NCBI RefSeq assembly: GCF_003053725.1
Contig: NZ_QAYC01000014.1
Span: forward strand, 47,303 to 111,302
DNA from: Rhodovulum kholense
Lineage (GTDB): Bacteria; Pseudomonadota; Alphaproteobacteria; Rhodobacterales; Rhodobacteraceae
Reading direction: 5' to 3'
DNA: 64,000 nucleotides
Part shown: piece by piece, positions 56,361 to 64,000 of the stretch
Position numbering within the stretch: position 1 is the stretch's first letter
How the letters are laid out: each line of letters begins with the position of its first letter
Position numbers and translations under genes: made by a program
Notes under the pieces: model-generated
Database searches by the model: none
Seen by the model: the letters and a program-made list of their open reading frames with translations, nothing else
Told to the model about the DNA's origin: nothing

Positions 56361-56543
56361 ATGCCGACATACACGGTCCTGCGCCAGCATCTTGGCGAGC
56401 GCATGTATCTGGAAGGAGAGATGCGCGAGGCTGCCGAGGCCGAGGTGGCCCATCTCATCGCCGCTGGCGTGCTGGGCGCGCCAGATCCCGAGCCTGAGCC
56501 CGCCCCCAAACCGCGCCGCACCCGTAAGGCGGGCGACGCATGA
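56361..56543 (+). CDS. Small phage protein
   Basis: 60 aa, strong AGGAGGACGAC site. Starts MPTYTVLRQHLGERMYLEGE; a helical middle 'REAAEAEVAHLIAAGVL' and a basic Pro-rich tail. Small proteins of this type lie between capsid and connector genes in Rhodobacter-type prophages. It overlaps the next gene by four bases. Confidence 0.7.
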   Translation: MPTYTVLRQHLGERMYLEGEMREAAEAEVAHLIAAGVLGAPDPEPEPAPKPRRTRKAGDA

Positions 56544-56818
56544 GGGCGATCCCGGTTCTGGTGACGCCGCCCGCGCGGCCGGTGGTCTCGCTGGAAGACG
56601 CAAGGGCGCATCTGCGGATCGCCGACTATCTTGGCCCCGAGCTCGGCCCGGTGCTGGGCCGGGTGATCTCGGCTTGCGGCTTCCTGACCGATCTGGCGAG
56701 CGAGGCCCCCGCGCCGGGAAAGCCCGAGGGGGCCGAGGCGGCGAACGGGTCGGCCGGGACGGGCGCGGCGAGCGTGTCGGGCAAGGCCTGCCCCCCGCGG
56801 GCTGGTTCGATCTGCTGA
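56540..56818 (+). pseudogene. Head-tail connector (gp6-like), truncated
   Basis: Only the beginning 'VLVTPPARPVVSLEDARAHLRI' resembles gp6-type connectors; after about 28 residues the sequence changes to low-complexity Gly/Ala/Glu, indicating a deletion joint. The frame ends inside the start of the next phage gene. Confidence 0.55.
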
Positions 56819-57099
56819 AGGACTATTGCGCGGCCGGGTTCGATCCGGCCGCCTTCTGGTCCCTGACCCCGGGGCTTTACCGCGCCCAGATGGCGGGCGC
56901 CGCGGCCCGGGCGAAGGTGGGTCATCACCGCGACCGCTGGCTGGCCTGGCATGTCGCGGCCCTGACCCGGACGCCCGACTTCCCCCGGGCCGATGACTTC
57001 ATCCTGCCGCCCGACCCTAGGCGCGAGGCGCCGGTGATGATCCTGCGCGCGCGGGTCCTTCACGCGCGGTTCGAACAGCAAAACCAGAGAAAGAGGTGA
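56800..57099 (+). pseudogene. Tail assembly chaperone-like fragment
   Basis: Recognisable as 'WFDLLKDYCAAGFDPAAFWSLTPGLYRAQMAGAA' (read in parts), the small protein next to tape-measure genes in GTA-like phages. No start codon is found in this frame nearby; it comes from the same joint as the connector. The C-terminus 'RARVLHARFEQQNQRKR' ends just before the tape-measure gene. Confidence 0.5.
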
Positions 57100-57102
57100 T
57101 CC

Positions 57103-59148
57103 ATGGCGCTGAAGGCGGTGATCGGCGCGCTGCGCGTCAACCTGGGGCTCGACTCGGCCGAGTTCCGCAACGGGCTCAAATCGGCCGATGACCGGTCGAA
57201 ACGCTTCGCGCGCACCGTCACGGTCGGGCTGGCGGGGGCGGTCACCGCCGCGACCGGGGCGCTTGGCCTGATGACCAAACAGGCCATGGGCGCGGTCGAT
57301 GCCCAGGCGAAGCTGGCGCAATCGCTCGGGACCACCGTCAAGTCGGTGCAAGTGCTGAGCCGGGCGGGCGATCTCTCGGGTGTCGCCATGGGCACGGTCG
57401 AACAGGCCACGAAGGACCTGACCCGCCGCCTCAGCCAGGCCGCGACCGGCACCGGCCCCGCGGTCGACGCGCTGAAGCGGCTGAACCTCACGGCCGGGGA
57501 TCTGCTGGCGATGCCGCTCGATGCCCGGGTCGAGGCGATCAATGCCGCGATCCTCGACTTCGTGCCCGCGGCCCAGCAGGCGGCCGTCGCGGGCCAGCTC
57601 TTCGGCGAGGAAGGCTCCATCGCCATGAGCCGGATGGATCCGGCCACCCTGCGCCAGGCCGCCCGCGACGTCGAGGACTTCGGCGTCGTGGTGTCGGAAC
57701 TGGACGCGGATAACATCGAAAGCGCCAATGATGCGGTCTCGCGGCTGGGGCTGGTCGCGACGGGGCTTGGCAACAGCCTGGCCGCGGCCGCCGCCCCTGG
57801 GATCGAGCGGCTGGCCAACGGCTTTGCCGATCTCTGGCGCAAGGGCGCGCCGCTGGCCTCGGCGCTCGATCTGGTGCTGACGAACCTCGACCGGGTCGCG
57901 GCCTATGCCGGCACGGCCGCCACGCTGATCGCGGGGCGGTTTGCGGCGAGCTTTGCCGCCGCGACCGTGGCGGCCGCGGCGCTGAACGCAAAGCTCCTGC
58001 TGACCCGGGCCGCGCTGATGCGCACGGGGATCGGCGCGCTGGTGGTCGGTGCGGGCGAACTGGTGCTGTGGTTCGGGCGGCTGGTGACGGCGGCGGGGGG
58101 CTTTGGCGCGGCGCTGGATCTCATGAAGGATGTCGCGGCCGAGGTCTGGGACCGGATCGTCATGGGGCCGGAGCTGATGCGGCTCCGGATGGAAGAGCTC
58201 GGCGCCCGGATGAAGGCGATCTGGGGCGATGTCATGGTCTATCTGCAGGAGAAGTGGTCGGGGTTCCTGGCGCGCTTTGCCGATCTGCCGGACATCCTGC
58301 CCGGCGCGGCGGCCCTGAAGGAGGCGGCGGACGGCGCGGCCGAGGGGCTGGCGGCGGCGAAAGAGGCCGCGGCGGCAGCGGGCGACGAGGCCAAACGGCT
58401 GAAGCGCGAGGCCAATGGCGTGGCCGATGCGATGATCCGCACGCCGCTGGCCTCGATGGCGGCGCTGAAGGAAACGCTGGCCGGGGTCTCGGACGAGGCG
58501 GGCAATACCGCGACCAGCCTCGCGCGGATCGGCGAGGCGGCCAATGACGGCGCCGGGATCGACAAGCTGAAGACGACGACGAAGGATCTGGCCGACACCG
58601 CGAAGGCGACCGGCGACAGCTTCAAGACCTTCTTCAAGGATCTGGCCAAGGGCTCGGGCGACGCGGGCGACGCGATCTCGGCCTTGGCCGACCGGATGCT
58701 CGACGATCTGCTGGACCGGGCGCTCTCGCCGGTCTCGACCGCGATGGGCGGCTTCTTCGACAGCCTCTTCGCGGGGATGTTCGGCGGTGCGGGCGCGGGC
58801 GGCGGCGTGACGGTCAACGCGCTTGGCAATGTCTTCGAGGGCGGCCGCATCCGGGCCTTTGCCGCGGGCGGCGTGGTCGACCGGCCGACCTTCTTTCCGA
58901 TGAAGGGCGCCACGACCGGGCTGATGGGCGAGGCAGGCCCCGAGGCGATCCTGCCGCTGACCCGGCTGGGCAATGGCAAGCTCGGCGTCGCCAGTCTTGG
59001 CGGCGGCGGGTCTGTCCGCATGGGCGATGTGCATGTGTCGGTCGCGGGCAGCACTGCCAGCCCCGAAGAGATCGCGGAAGTCGTGCGGCGGGTGACGCGC
59101 GACGAGGCGCAGCGGGTCTATGCCCGCCAGCGCCGGGAGGGCGTCTGA
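57103..59148 (+). CDS. Phage tail tape-measure protein
   Basis: 681 aa with AAAGAGGTGATCC before the ATG. It starts with 'LGLDSAEFRNGLKSADDRSKRFAR', common to tape-measure N-termini, then long helical and two hydrophobic regions (about 45-65 and 265-310), and ends with the tail-tip region 'FEGGRIRAFAAGGVVDRPTFFPMKGATTGLMGEAGPEAILPL' (read in parts). This is short for a tape measure, so the tail would be short. It appears intact. Without head genes it cannot make phage alone, though tail-like particles are conceivable. Confidence 0.9.
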   Translation: MALKAVIGALRVNLGLDSAEFRNGLKSADDRSKRFARTVTVGLAGAVTAATGALGLMTKQAMGAVDAQAKLAQSLGTTVKSVQVLSRAGDLSGVAMGTVEQATKDLTRRLSQAATGTGPAVDALKRLNLTAGDLLAMPLDARVEAINAAILDFVPAAQQAAVAGQLFGEEGSIAMSRMDPATLRQAARDVEDFGVVVSELDADNIESANDAVSRLGLVATGLGNSLAAAAAPGIERLANGFADLWRKGAPLASALDLVLTNLDRVAAYAGTAATLIAGRFAASFAAATVAAAALNAKLLLTRAALMRTGIGALVVGAGELVLWFGRLVTAAGGFGAALDLMKDVAAEVWDRIVMGPELMRLRMEELGARMKAIWGDVMVYLQEKWSGFLARFADLPDILPGAAALKEAADGAAEGLAAAKEAAAAAGDEAKRLKREANGVADAMIRTPLASMAALKETLAGVSDEAGNTATSLARIGEAANDGAGIDKLKTTTKDLADTAKATGDSFKTFFKDLAKGSGDAGDAISALADRMLDDLLDRALSPVSTAMGGFFDSLFAGMFGGAGAGGGVTVNALGNVFEGGRIRAFAAGGVVDRPTFFPMKGATTGLMGEAGPEAILPLTRLGNGKLGVASLGGGGSVRMGDVHVSVAGSTASPEEIAEVVRRVTRDEAQRVYARQRREGV

Positions 59149-59873
59149 TGGCCTTCCCGCCTGAGGCCGTCCGCATCGCGGGCTTCACGCTGCGCCAGAT
59201 CTCGTCGGCGATCCGCACCCAAAGCCCCTACAGCTTCGCGCAGACCGCCTATGACTTCATGGGCGGAACCTGGGCGGGCGGTATCGTCATCCTGCGCGTT
59301 CCCGCGCCGACCGAGGCGCCAGCGGATGCCACGGCAGAGGCCGCCGGGTCTCTCGGTCTTGCGGGCTCGGCCGCGGCCACGGCCGAAGCGTCCGGCGCCG
59401 TCTCTGGCGGCCTTCGCGTCCAGGGGGGCGCGACAGCGACCGCGCGCGCCGCAGCTGCGACCGCCGGGGGCATCGGTCTCGCCGGGGCATCGTGGGCCGC
59501 GGCGGTGGTCAGGGCGGCGGCGGCCGACACGCTCCGGCTGGACGGGGCCGCCGTCGGCGTCACGCAGGCCGGTGGCGGGATCGGGCGGGCCTCCGGCAGG
59601 GCAGCGCTCGCGGGCAGCGGGGCTGGCACCGTCAGGGTCGGCGGCGCGGCCTCCGGAGCGGTTCCGCTGGCGGGCCATGCGGCAGGGGCGGCGGCGGTCT
59701 TGGGGGCCGCTGGCGGGGCGCTCGACCTGGCGGGGGCTTCGGCGGGCATCGCCGCCGATCCGTCGCCGCCGCCCGACGCGGTGCTGATCCGCGCGGCCGG
59801 AGAGTGGAGAGCGCAACGGGCCGCCGGTCGCTGGCGGCAGAACGGGGTAACGGGCAGATGGAGGGCCGCATGA
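59148..59873 (+). CDS. Phage tail protein with Ala/Gly repeat region
   Basis: 241 aa. The first 45 residues ('RIAGFTLRQISSAIRTQSPYSFAQ', read in parts, then 'YDFMGGTW') look like a distal-tail protein start; the rest is a series of 12-13-residue Gly/Ala units such as GGAASGAVPLAGHAAG, as in fibrous tail proteins. It starts one base into the tape-measure stop. It ends in basic 'GEWRAQRAAGRWRQNGVTGRW'. Either a fusion of two genes or a compact fibre. Confidence 0.65.
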   Translation: MAFPPEAVRIAGFTLRQISSAIRTQSPYSFAQTAYDFMGGTWAGGIVILRVPAPTEAPADATAEAAGSLGLAGSAAATAEASGAVSGGLRVQGGATATARAAAATAGGIGLAGASWAAAVVRAAAADTLRLDGAAVGVTQAGGGIGRASGRAALAGSGAGTVRVGGAASGAVPLAGHAAGAAAVLGAAGGALDLAGASAGIAADPSPPPDAVLIRAAGEWRAQRAAGRWRQNGVTGRWRAA

Positions 59874-60156
59874 AAACATGGGTATTCGACGGGCTGCGGC
59901 TCGCGGTGGATGTGGCGATAGACGCCGGAGCGCAGATCGCGGAGCTGACCGGCGGCAGCGCCGAGGCGGTTGCCCGCCGCGAGTTCTCGGGCGGCATCGT
60001 CACGGGCGCGGCCACGATCACCGGCGCGGCCGAGCTCGCCGGCCTCTTCCCGCCCGGCGCGCTTGCGGTCGGGACGTGGCTTGTGCAGGGGTCGACGGCG
60101 AGACGCAGACGGTGTTCGAAGACCGTATCGCCGTGGCCGAAAGCCTCGTGGCATGA
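59870..60156 (+). pseudogene. Small phage tail protein with frameshift
   Basis: Starts MKTWVFDGLRLAVDVAIDAG, overlapping the previous stop (ATGA). Near 60090, at a GGGG tract, the natural frame shifts by -1: continuing in the other frame gives 'GVDGETQTVFEDRIAVAESLVA' and a stop at 60156. As written, the frame runs to 60214 with arginine-rich nonsense. One missing G explains it; sequencing error is possible. Confidence 0.6.
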
Positions 60157-60420
60157 GGGTACGGGCCGGGATGCGGTAGGACCTTGGGCGGGGAACGGAC
60201 GTTCGAGTTCTTAGCTCATTATCGCGCGGGCTTCCCCGAAGCGGACCTTAACGGCACCGCAATCGCTCACGCGGCGGTCCTTGGCGAGCTGGCGGGGAAG
60301 CCGACCTTCGCGGCGGCCTATACGAACGGTGGCGAAGCGCAGGAACCTGACCCTCAGCCTCGCGACCCGGACGGCAGCAAGGCGCAGGAAGCGGGCCTAC
60401 AATCACACGGAATGTGACGC

Positions 60421-60972
60421 CTAAAAATGTGGAATCGCGAAAACCCTAATGGCGCCGATGGAAAAAACCAACAGGAGTGAAACATGCTCCTCTATGTACT
60501 TTGCAAGTATTGAACTATTGGGCCTGTGTTTTCGAATTGCGTTGCCAATTGACGCACATATTATCAACCACAGACTCATAATGCTGACGAGCGCCGGAGG
60601 GAAGAATAATATTGATAGTTGCGCAGGCTGTTCCAGAAAGCCCCTTGCGTAGAAAGTAGTCGTTCGATCAATTGGCCAAAGACTCACCTCAGGATTTCCA
60701 AGATATGCAATGCAAGACTCGTCGTTCCCGAGAGATGTAGAGATTAATTCTCCGGATTTATTCTTGCGTACGAAAAGAATATTTCTGTACAGCGTGTCAA
60801 CACCTATAAGTTCGTAAGTCTTGATGGAAATAATCTGACCGGAGAGCAGCGGGTAAAAGCTATCTTCTATATTGTCATAAAAGGTCCATACACTCGAGAA
60901 GTAAGAGAAAATATTAGGCTTGAGGGGGGGATTGGCGAACTTGAAGTATTCTACGGTAATGAGTTGCTCCAT
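60421..60972 (-). CDS. Membrane protein, downstream part of a probable split gene
   Basis: 183 aa, low GC (about 40 percent). An extracytoplasmic domain of about 110 residues precedes two hydrophobic helices near 118-140 and 163-180. No ribosome site lies before its ATG, and its upstream frame joins the preceding gene smoothly across a seven-G tract (60924-60930), so I read both as one interrupted gene of about 446 residues. Unknown family. Confidence 0.55.
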   Translation of the reverse strand: MEQLITVEYFKFANPPLKPNIFSYFSSVWTFYDNIEDSFYPLLSGQIISIKTYELIGVDTLYRNILFVRKNKSGELISTSLGNDESCIAYLGNPEVSLWPIDRTTTFYARGFLEQPAQLSILFFPPALVSIMSLWLIICASIGNAIRKHRPNSSILAKYIEEHVSLLLVFSIGAIRVFAIPHF

Positions 60973-61762
60973 CTAAATAAGAAGCATCAAATCCAAGATA
61001 CTTCTCACCCTCAGATAAACTTATTGGCTCAACCTCTACTTCTTCATATTCGGCATGGCCCAAAAAGAGCGAGATGACCGAACTCAGGGGGATTTTTTCT
61101 GTCGACTGGATGGTTAGAACTGGATGACCAGTCGGATAGGCACTGACTGCGACGACATTGTTGCCGAACAGGCTCGCCTCAGTGGTGACTACTGCTGACC
61201 CGTACTTGGTGTCTTCAGGAGGTTTTAAAAAATAAGCCGTAAGGAATAAGTAGCATGAAACAAAAGCAGCCAAGGTGAACACACCGATCTTCAGGGACAG
61301 GAAGACATCCCCAAGGAGAATGAACGCTGAGCTTGCTAAACTTTTTGAGTCCCTTGCAAGTTTAATAAAGGTAGAAGTTTGCCAGATAGAGAAAAATGTT
61401 GCCGCGATTATTGCGAAAATAGTTGCTACACCTAAGTCAGAGCGAAGCATGTCTGTTAATGAATAAATGCTCACTTCTGGGTTAAGCGTCTCTGCCAAGA
61501 GGTACACTCCGACCGGCAGCGCAAATAGGATCAAGGATCGTTCGGCAACTATAAGAGCGACGCCACGTGCAGTTAATCCTTTGATTGAGTAAAACTCAGA
61601 GGCCACTTCAAGTGCAGAAGGAATTGACAGGGGTTCGTTATATATAATCCTTAGCCTTTTTCTTGTCCTTAAAATGTGCTGGTCTATTGATATTGCAGCA
61701 ATTGCGACGACGAGCAAAAATGTTCCACCCATCTCCATGATATCAATTATCAAACCGTCCAT
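60914..61762 (-). CDS. Membrane protein, upstream part of a probable split gene
   Basis: 282 aa starting at ATG 61762 (MDGLIIDIMEMGG), chosen because GAGGAACCA precedes it; a perfect TATAAT lies about 50 bases upstream. Four hydrophobic segments (about 12-30, 85-105, 120-142 and 165-190) are followed by an extracytoplasmic domain. The frame ends soon after a C7 tract on this strand ('QSPPQA'); one base fewer would continue into the 60421-60972 frame. Low GC and AT-ending codons mark recent transfer. Function unknown. Confidence 0.6.
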   Translation of the reverse strand: MDGLIIDIMEMGGTFLLVVAIAAISIDQHILRTRKRLRIIYNEPLSIPSALEVASEFYSIKGLTARGVALIVAERSLILFALPVGVYLLAETLNPEVSIYSLTDMLRSDLGVATIFAIIAATFFSIWQTSTFIKLARDSKSLASSAFILLGDVFLSLKIGVFTLAAFVSCYLFLTAYFLKPPEDTKYGSAVVTTEASLFGNNVVAVSAYPTGHPVLTIQSTEKIPLSSVISLFLGHAEYEEVEVEPISLSEGEKYLGFDASYLDGATHYRRILQVRQSPPQA

Positions 61763-61811
61763 TGGTTCCTCGAAATATTTTGATTCGGTGGTGTTGAAAA
61801 GTGTATCGCTC

Positions 61812-61817
61812 ATTATA
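61812..61817 (-). promoter_or_regulatory. -10 element of the split membrane gene
   Basis: Perfect TATAAT on the minus strand about 50 bases before the chosen start. No good -35 at 16-18 bases. Confidence 0.4.
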
Positions 61818-62319
61818 CAGTAGTGGGTGGACGCGATGCGCGCTAAAATTGGCGCCTTTTCAAGGGACTGAAGCAAGTCGTCGCGGTGCCTTTATTTAAG
61901 TCGATTACGTCCGCATCGCGCGGACAGATAATGCGAAAAATTTATTAGGTCATGTTCGCAGATAACAGAACCAGATGTTCCTCTCCTGATGATCGCATAG
62001 AGCCGCGCCACTCTCTTCATGGTCGCCGACCGACACCGCAGCCGGCAGCTCTGGGTTGGCTGCGGTCATCCGGCGTGCTCGACATGAACGGCCGCTATCG
62101 GCAGGGAGCGCCCGAGTCGGCAGCGCCAGGCGCTCAGGCGCCATGCTGCGCCGCCGCAGGTCCGCTCCAAGCCCTTAGTGACGGATGCCGCACCACGCCT
62201 GAAGGACGCGGATCGCACTTAGTCGACATTGCTTAGCAAGATCACAGTGACGCCAGGCGAGGTTTGTTCCCAAAAAGGGGGCTATACCGCTTCGAGCCAT
62301 CGCCTTCCCGGAACACCGC
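61818..62319. other. Non-coding gap in the low-GC island
   Basis: No gene supported. Composition changes abruptly near 61950 to higher GC with degenerate, insertion-element-like fragments (62000-62300) in several frames. No clear promoter for the ClpP-like gene is needed here because that gene reads towards this gap. Confidence 0.4.
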
Positions 62320-63333
62320 TCACGTCTTGCAAAGTGTGTTGAAGAAGGTTTGTAATTCCTCTTTGCCACCTTCAGTTGAAACAGACGATATTCCGAGGAA
62401 TACAGGCGCCTCATCACAAAACCTGATCCGCACGCCAAAGCTTTCTGAGAAGGCGATTGCACGAGCCTCCTCCTCCGTGATCCGCGCGAGCACGTTCGTA
62501 TAAATGCCGCTCACTTGGCGCTCGCACCTCTGCGAGATGTCAATTCGAATATCCTCTCCGTTCACAACAATCTCGACCAAGCCAAAACTCATCAGTTCAT
62601 GTTCTCTGCCCTGAGACTCGATAACGGCCCAGAACATGAAACCTGTCCCTTTTGCATAGCAGAGCATGACTTTGTGGTGCCCGTATAGCGAGTCACGCTC
62701 GCCCCGGACGTACATGATGTGATTGCGCGCCTGAAGGGTCCATTCCGCTTCGGTTTCACCATCGGTAATCACCTTGAGTGCGCGGAGCTTTTCTTCGTCT
62801 ACCGTGTCAATTTCCGTACTGGATGTGGCAGATGAGAGCTCAAGGAAGTCAGTGGATACCCCCATGTCCTCCACATAGCTCGCTATTCTTGCTGAGAGCA
62901 CTTGTGACCGGCCCACATCATCTGGAGACGGATTTCGGAACGAGAACCGATGGACCCCAAATCTCGATCCATTAGGAAGATAGCGCAGTCGGCCACCGAG
63001 GTACACCAGCGTGGCTGCGCTAGCACAAGTGCCAGCGATGTGCTTCCGAGGCAGAATATAGGAAGGGTCTTGGTCTTGGTCCAATACATACGAACCCACC
63101 GATGTTGAAAACCAGCGTTCGCGAATAAGGCGACCGATGCCAATCGCCGCTTCAACGTCGCCGCCCACCGAGTCGATATATACGGTCAAGCGTGGCGGAG
63201 GCGTGACCTTAGTCAGAAACTCGCGAAACCGAGCATCGTCACCTGCCTCGATTCTTCCGATCGCGTTGATGTAGTGGAAGCCGCCAAACAGCCGCTCAGC
63301 GTCAGTCTGAGGCTCTGTGAAGTGAAAATCCAC
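62320..63333 (-). CDS. ClpP-fold serine protease-like protein
   Basis: 337 aa starting at GTG 63333 with GGAG six bases upstream. Residues 20-180 have the ClpP/crotonase fold: 'LTVYIDSVGGDVEAAIGIGRLI' (read in parts), a nucleophile-type CASAA (S105) after 'KHIAGT', and 'SRFGVHRFSF' with the general-base His (H128). The Asp or Asn third residue is not identified. About 150 further residues form an unknown C-terminal region. No signal peptide or Clp ATPase docking motif is seen, so it is not the housekeeping ClpP. It sits alone in an accessory island; a role in defence or stress is only a guess. Confidence 0.7.
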   Translation of the reverse strand: MDFHFTEPQTDAERLFGGFHYINAIGRIEAGDDARFREFLTKVTPPPRLTVYIDSVGGDVEAAIGIGRLIRERWFSTSVGSYVLDQDQDPSYILPRKHIAGTCASAATLVYLGGRLRYLPNGSRFGVHRFSFRNPSPDDVGRSQVLSARIASYVEDMGVSTDFLELSSATSSTEIDTVDEEKLRALKVITDGETEAEWTLQARNHIMYVRGERDSLYGHHKVMLCYAKGTGFMFWAVIESQGREHELMSFGLVEIVVNGEDIRIDISQRCERQVSGIYTNVLARITEEEARAIAFSESFGVRIRFCDEAPVFLGISSVSTEGGKEELQTFFNTLCKT

Positions 63334-63599
63334 TAGCCGCTCCGTGAGAGTTCCCGAGGGAAAGAGACTATCCAGTAGGGTTCACGACATACAATATCGA
63401 ATTCTTCGTTTTCGCGGCCGCGTGATTAGCTATCGTTCGTCCCTGCGGGGTGCAGGTCGGGATCGTCCGTACTGCGCGGCATTGCGGTCGCCTGCGCTGT
63501 AGCAGCGAACGTTTCCTGTGTCCCGCTCTCCGGACCCTATCGGCTCCAGGGCGTGCTGCAACCGCAATGAACGGCCGCTTTCGTGATTCCGCAGGCGGC
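63334..63599. other. Non-coding gap after the ClpP-like gene
   Basis: No gene seen. It includes an AT-rich 40 bp (63385-63430) upstream of the ClpP-like gene that may hold its promoter. Confidence 0.4.
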
Positions 63600-63800
63600 T
63601 GAGGCCGGGGCGTTCAACGGCGGCTCTCGGCAGCAAGCGTCCGACGCCCCCTGATGGGCCCTTAGATTCGACGAGTCGATCAGACCGCGGTCTGATCCGC
63701 TGCCACCGAGGCCAGCCCGTCAAAGATCCCGGCAAACACGACGACCCCGCGCCAACGCCTTCACACGTTGTAGAGTGTCTCGGGCGGGCCAAGTTCCGGT
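63600..63800 (-). pseudogene. Decayed IS5-type transposase fragment
   Basis: Minus-strand frames give 'RRWRGVVVFAGIFDGLASVAAD' (read in parts) then, after a frame break, 'LIDSSNLRAHQGASDA', which resembles the N-terminal DDE region of IS5/IS427 transposases. Several stops and frame changes are present. Identification is by pattern only. Confidence 0.4.
63678..63697. repeat. Perfect 20-bp palindrome
   Basis: GATCAGACCGCGGTCTGATC reads the same on both strands. It lies inside the transposase remnant, at the frame break. Confidence 0.8.
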
Positions 63801-63868
63801 GGAGCATCGCGCCAGGCGTTGTTGCAGAACGTCGGCCTGAGGTGTGAGTGGCCCTTTCCCGTCGGTGC

Positions 63869-64000
63869 TCAGGCCACGCGGACAACCTCGGCGGTGCCGA
63901 GTGCATTGAAGCGATTGATAAGGGCGGCCCGGATGTGGATTTCGGCGGTTTGGCGATCGGGATCCCGCGCGGCGATGCGCTCACCGAAAGCCGTCAGGCA
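63869..64000 (-). CDS. Transposase C-terminus (IS5-like), truncated by window
   Basis: 43 residues before the stop: 'RIAARDPDRQTAEIHIRAAL' then 'INRFNALGTAEVVRVA', the typical end of an IS5-family DDE transposase. The gene continues beyond the window edge. It may be a different element from the remnant at 63600-63800. Confidence 0.6.
   Translation of the reverse strand, partial: CLTAFGERIAARDPDRQTAEIHIRAALINRFNALGTAEVVRVA

Larger units (their letters stand above)
56195..60156 (+). mobile_element. Prophage remnant (head end and tail module)
   Basis: Phage gene order capsid, small protein, connector, tail chaperone, tape measure, tail proteins is kept, but the terminase, portal, protease, most of the capsid, integrase and lysis genes are missing, and several genes are fragments. 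It is high-GC and codon use matches the host, so it is an old or alphaproteobacterial phage. Confidence 0.8.

Noticed and set aside
60184..60417. 77-codon frame after the phage remnant
   Set aside because: No ribosome site or recognisable motif; it lies between phage decay and the low-GC island.
61950..62462. Several 60-95-codon frames in the island gap
   Set aside because: Mixed-strand, stop-rich and without ribosome sites; perhaps relics of insertion elements, but not supportable.
63430..63984. 184-codon minus-strand frame at the right end
   Set aside because: It reads across the transposase fragments in the wrong frame; Arg/Ser/Pro-rich without domains.

Overview
The window is high-GC (about two thirds G+C by eye) and looks like a chromosome segment from Rhodobacteraceae (Alphaproteobacteria). 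Supporting evidence: an uninterrupted mraZ-rsmH-ftsL-ftsI-murE-murF-mraY cell-wall cluster preceded by an UpsM-type leader RNA; a four-hairpin array of 'cuckoo' (CcsR-type, CCUCCUCCC-loop) small RNAs; a Hint-domain protein; and several TRAP/TTT transporters. A complete ectABC-ask ectoine cluster with an EctR-type regulator suggests a salt-tolerant, probably marine member (Rhodovulum-like is a guess, not proven).

Layout. 1-6 kb: end of an HlyD/ABC-2 exporter operon, then a convergent TRAP operon (dctPQM). 6-12 kb: a 30-residue small protein, cspA with a heat-shock-like promoter, an RND efflux pair, and an NnrU-family protein. 12-15 kb: tctCBA tricarboxylate-type transporter. 15.3-15.7 kb: two tandem tRNA-Gly(GCC) genes, each with its own promoter, lying in a 132-bp duplicated block. 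15.8-22.5 kb: pyruvate carboxylase, a small lipoprotein, and a UvrD/PcrA helicase with an unusual low-GC internal segment. 22.6-24 kb: Hint protein and the minus-strand sRNA array. 24-36 kb: mrp, upsM, the cell-division/peptidoglycan cluster to mraY, an unknown membrane protein, a terminator, and murD. 35.7-42.4 kb: lactate dehydrogenase, ornithine decarboxylase with a possible structured leader, ynjBCD-type ABC importer, MOSC protein. 42.6-47.2 kb: ectoine synthesis and regulator. 47.4-54.7 kb: clpP-clpX and assorted small genes (RidA, DsrE-like, cytochrome b561, hydrolase, EamA transporter, cupin).

The right end (54.7-64 kb) is accessory and decaying: a LysR gene with a -1 frameshift; a trypsin-like gene truncated against a prophage remnant (capsid C-terminus, connector, tail chaperone, tape measure, tail proteins); and a low-GC island holding a membrane protein apparently split at a seven-G/C tract and an orphan ClpP-fold serine protease. 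Transposase remnants end the window.

The signals most worth following are the sRNA array, the mosaic uvrD segment, the low-GC island, the unknown membrane protein inside the cell-wall cluster, and the possible RNA-controlled ornithine decarboxylase leader. All statements come from reading the sequence; no search or folding program was run.
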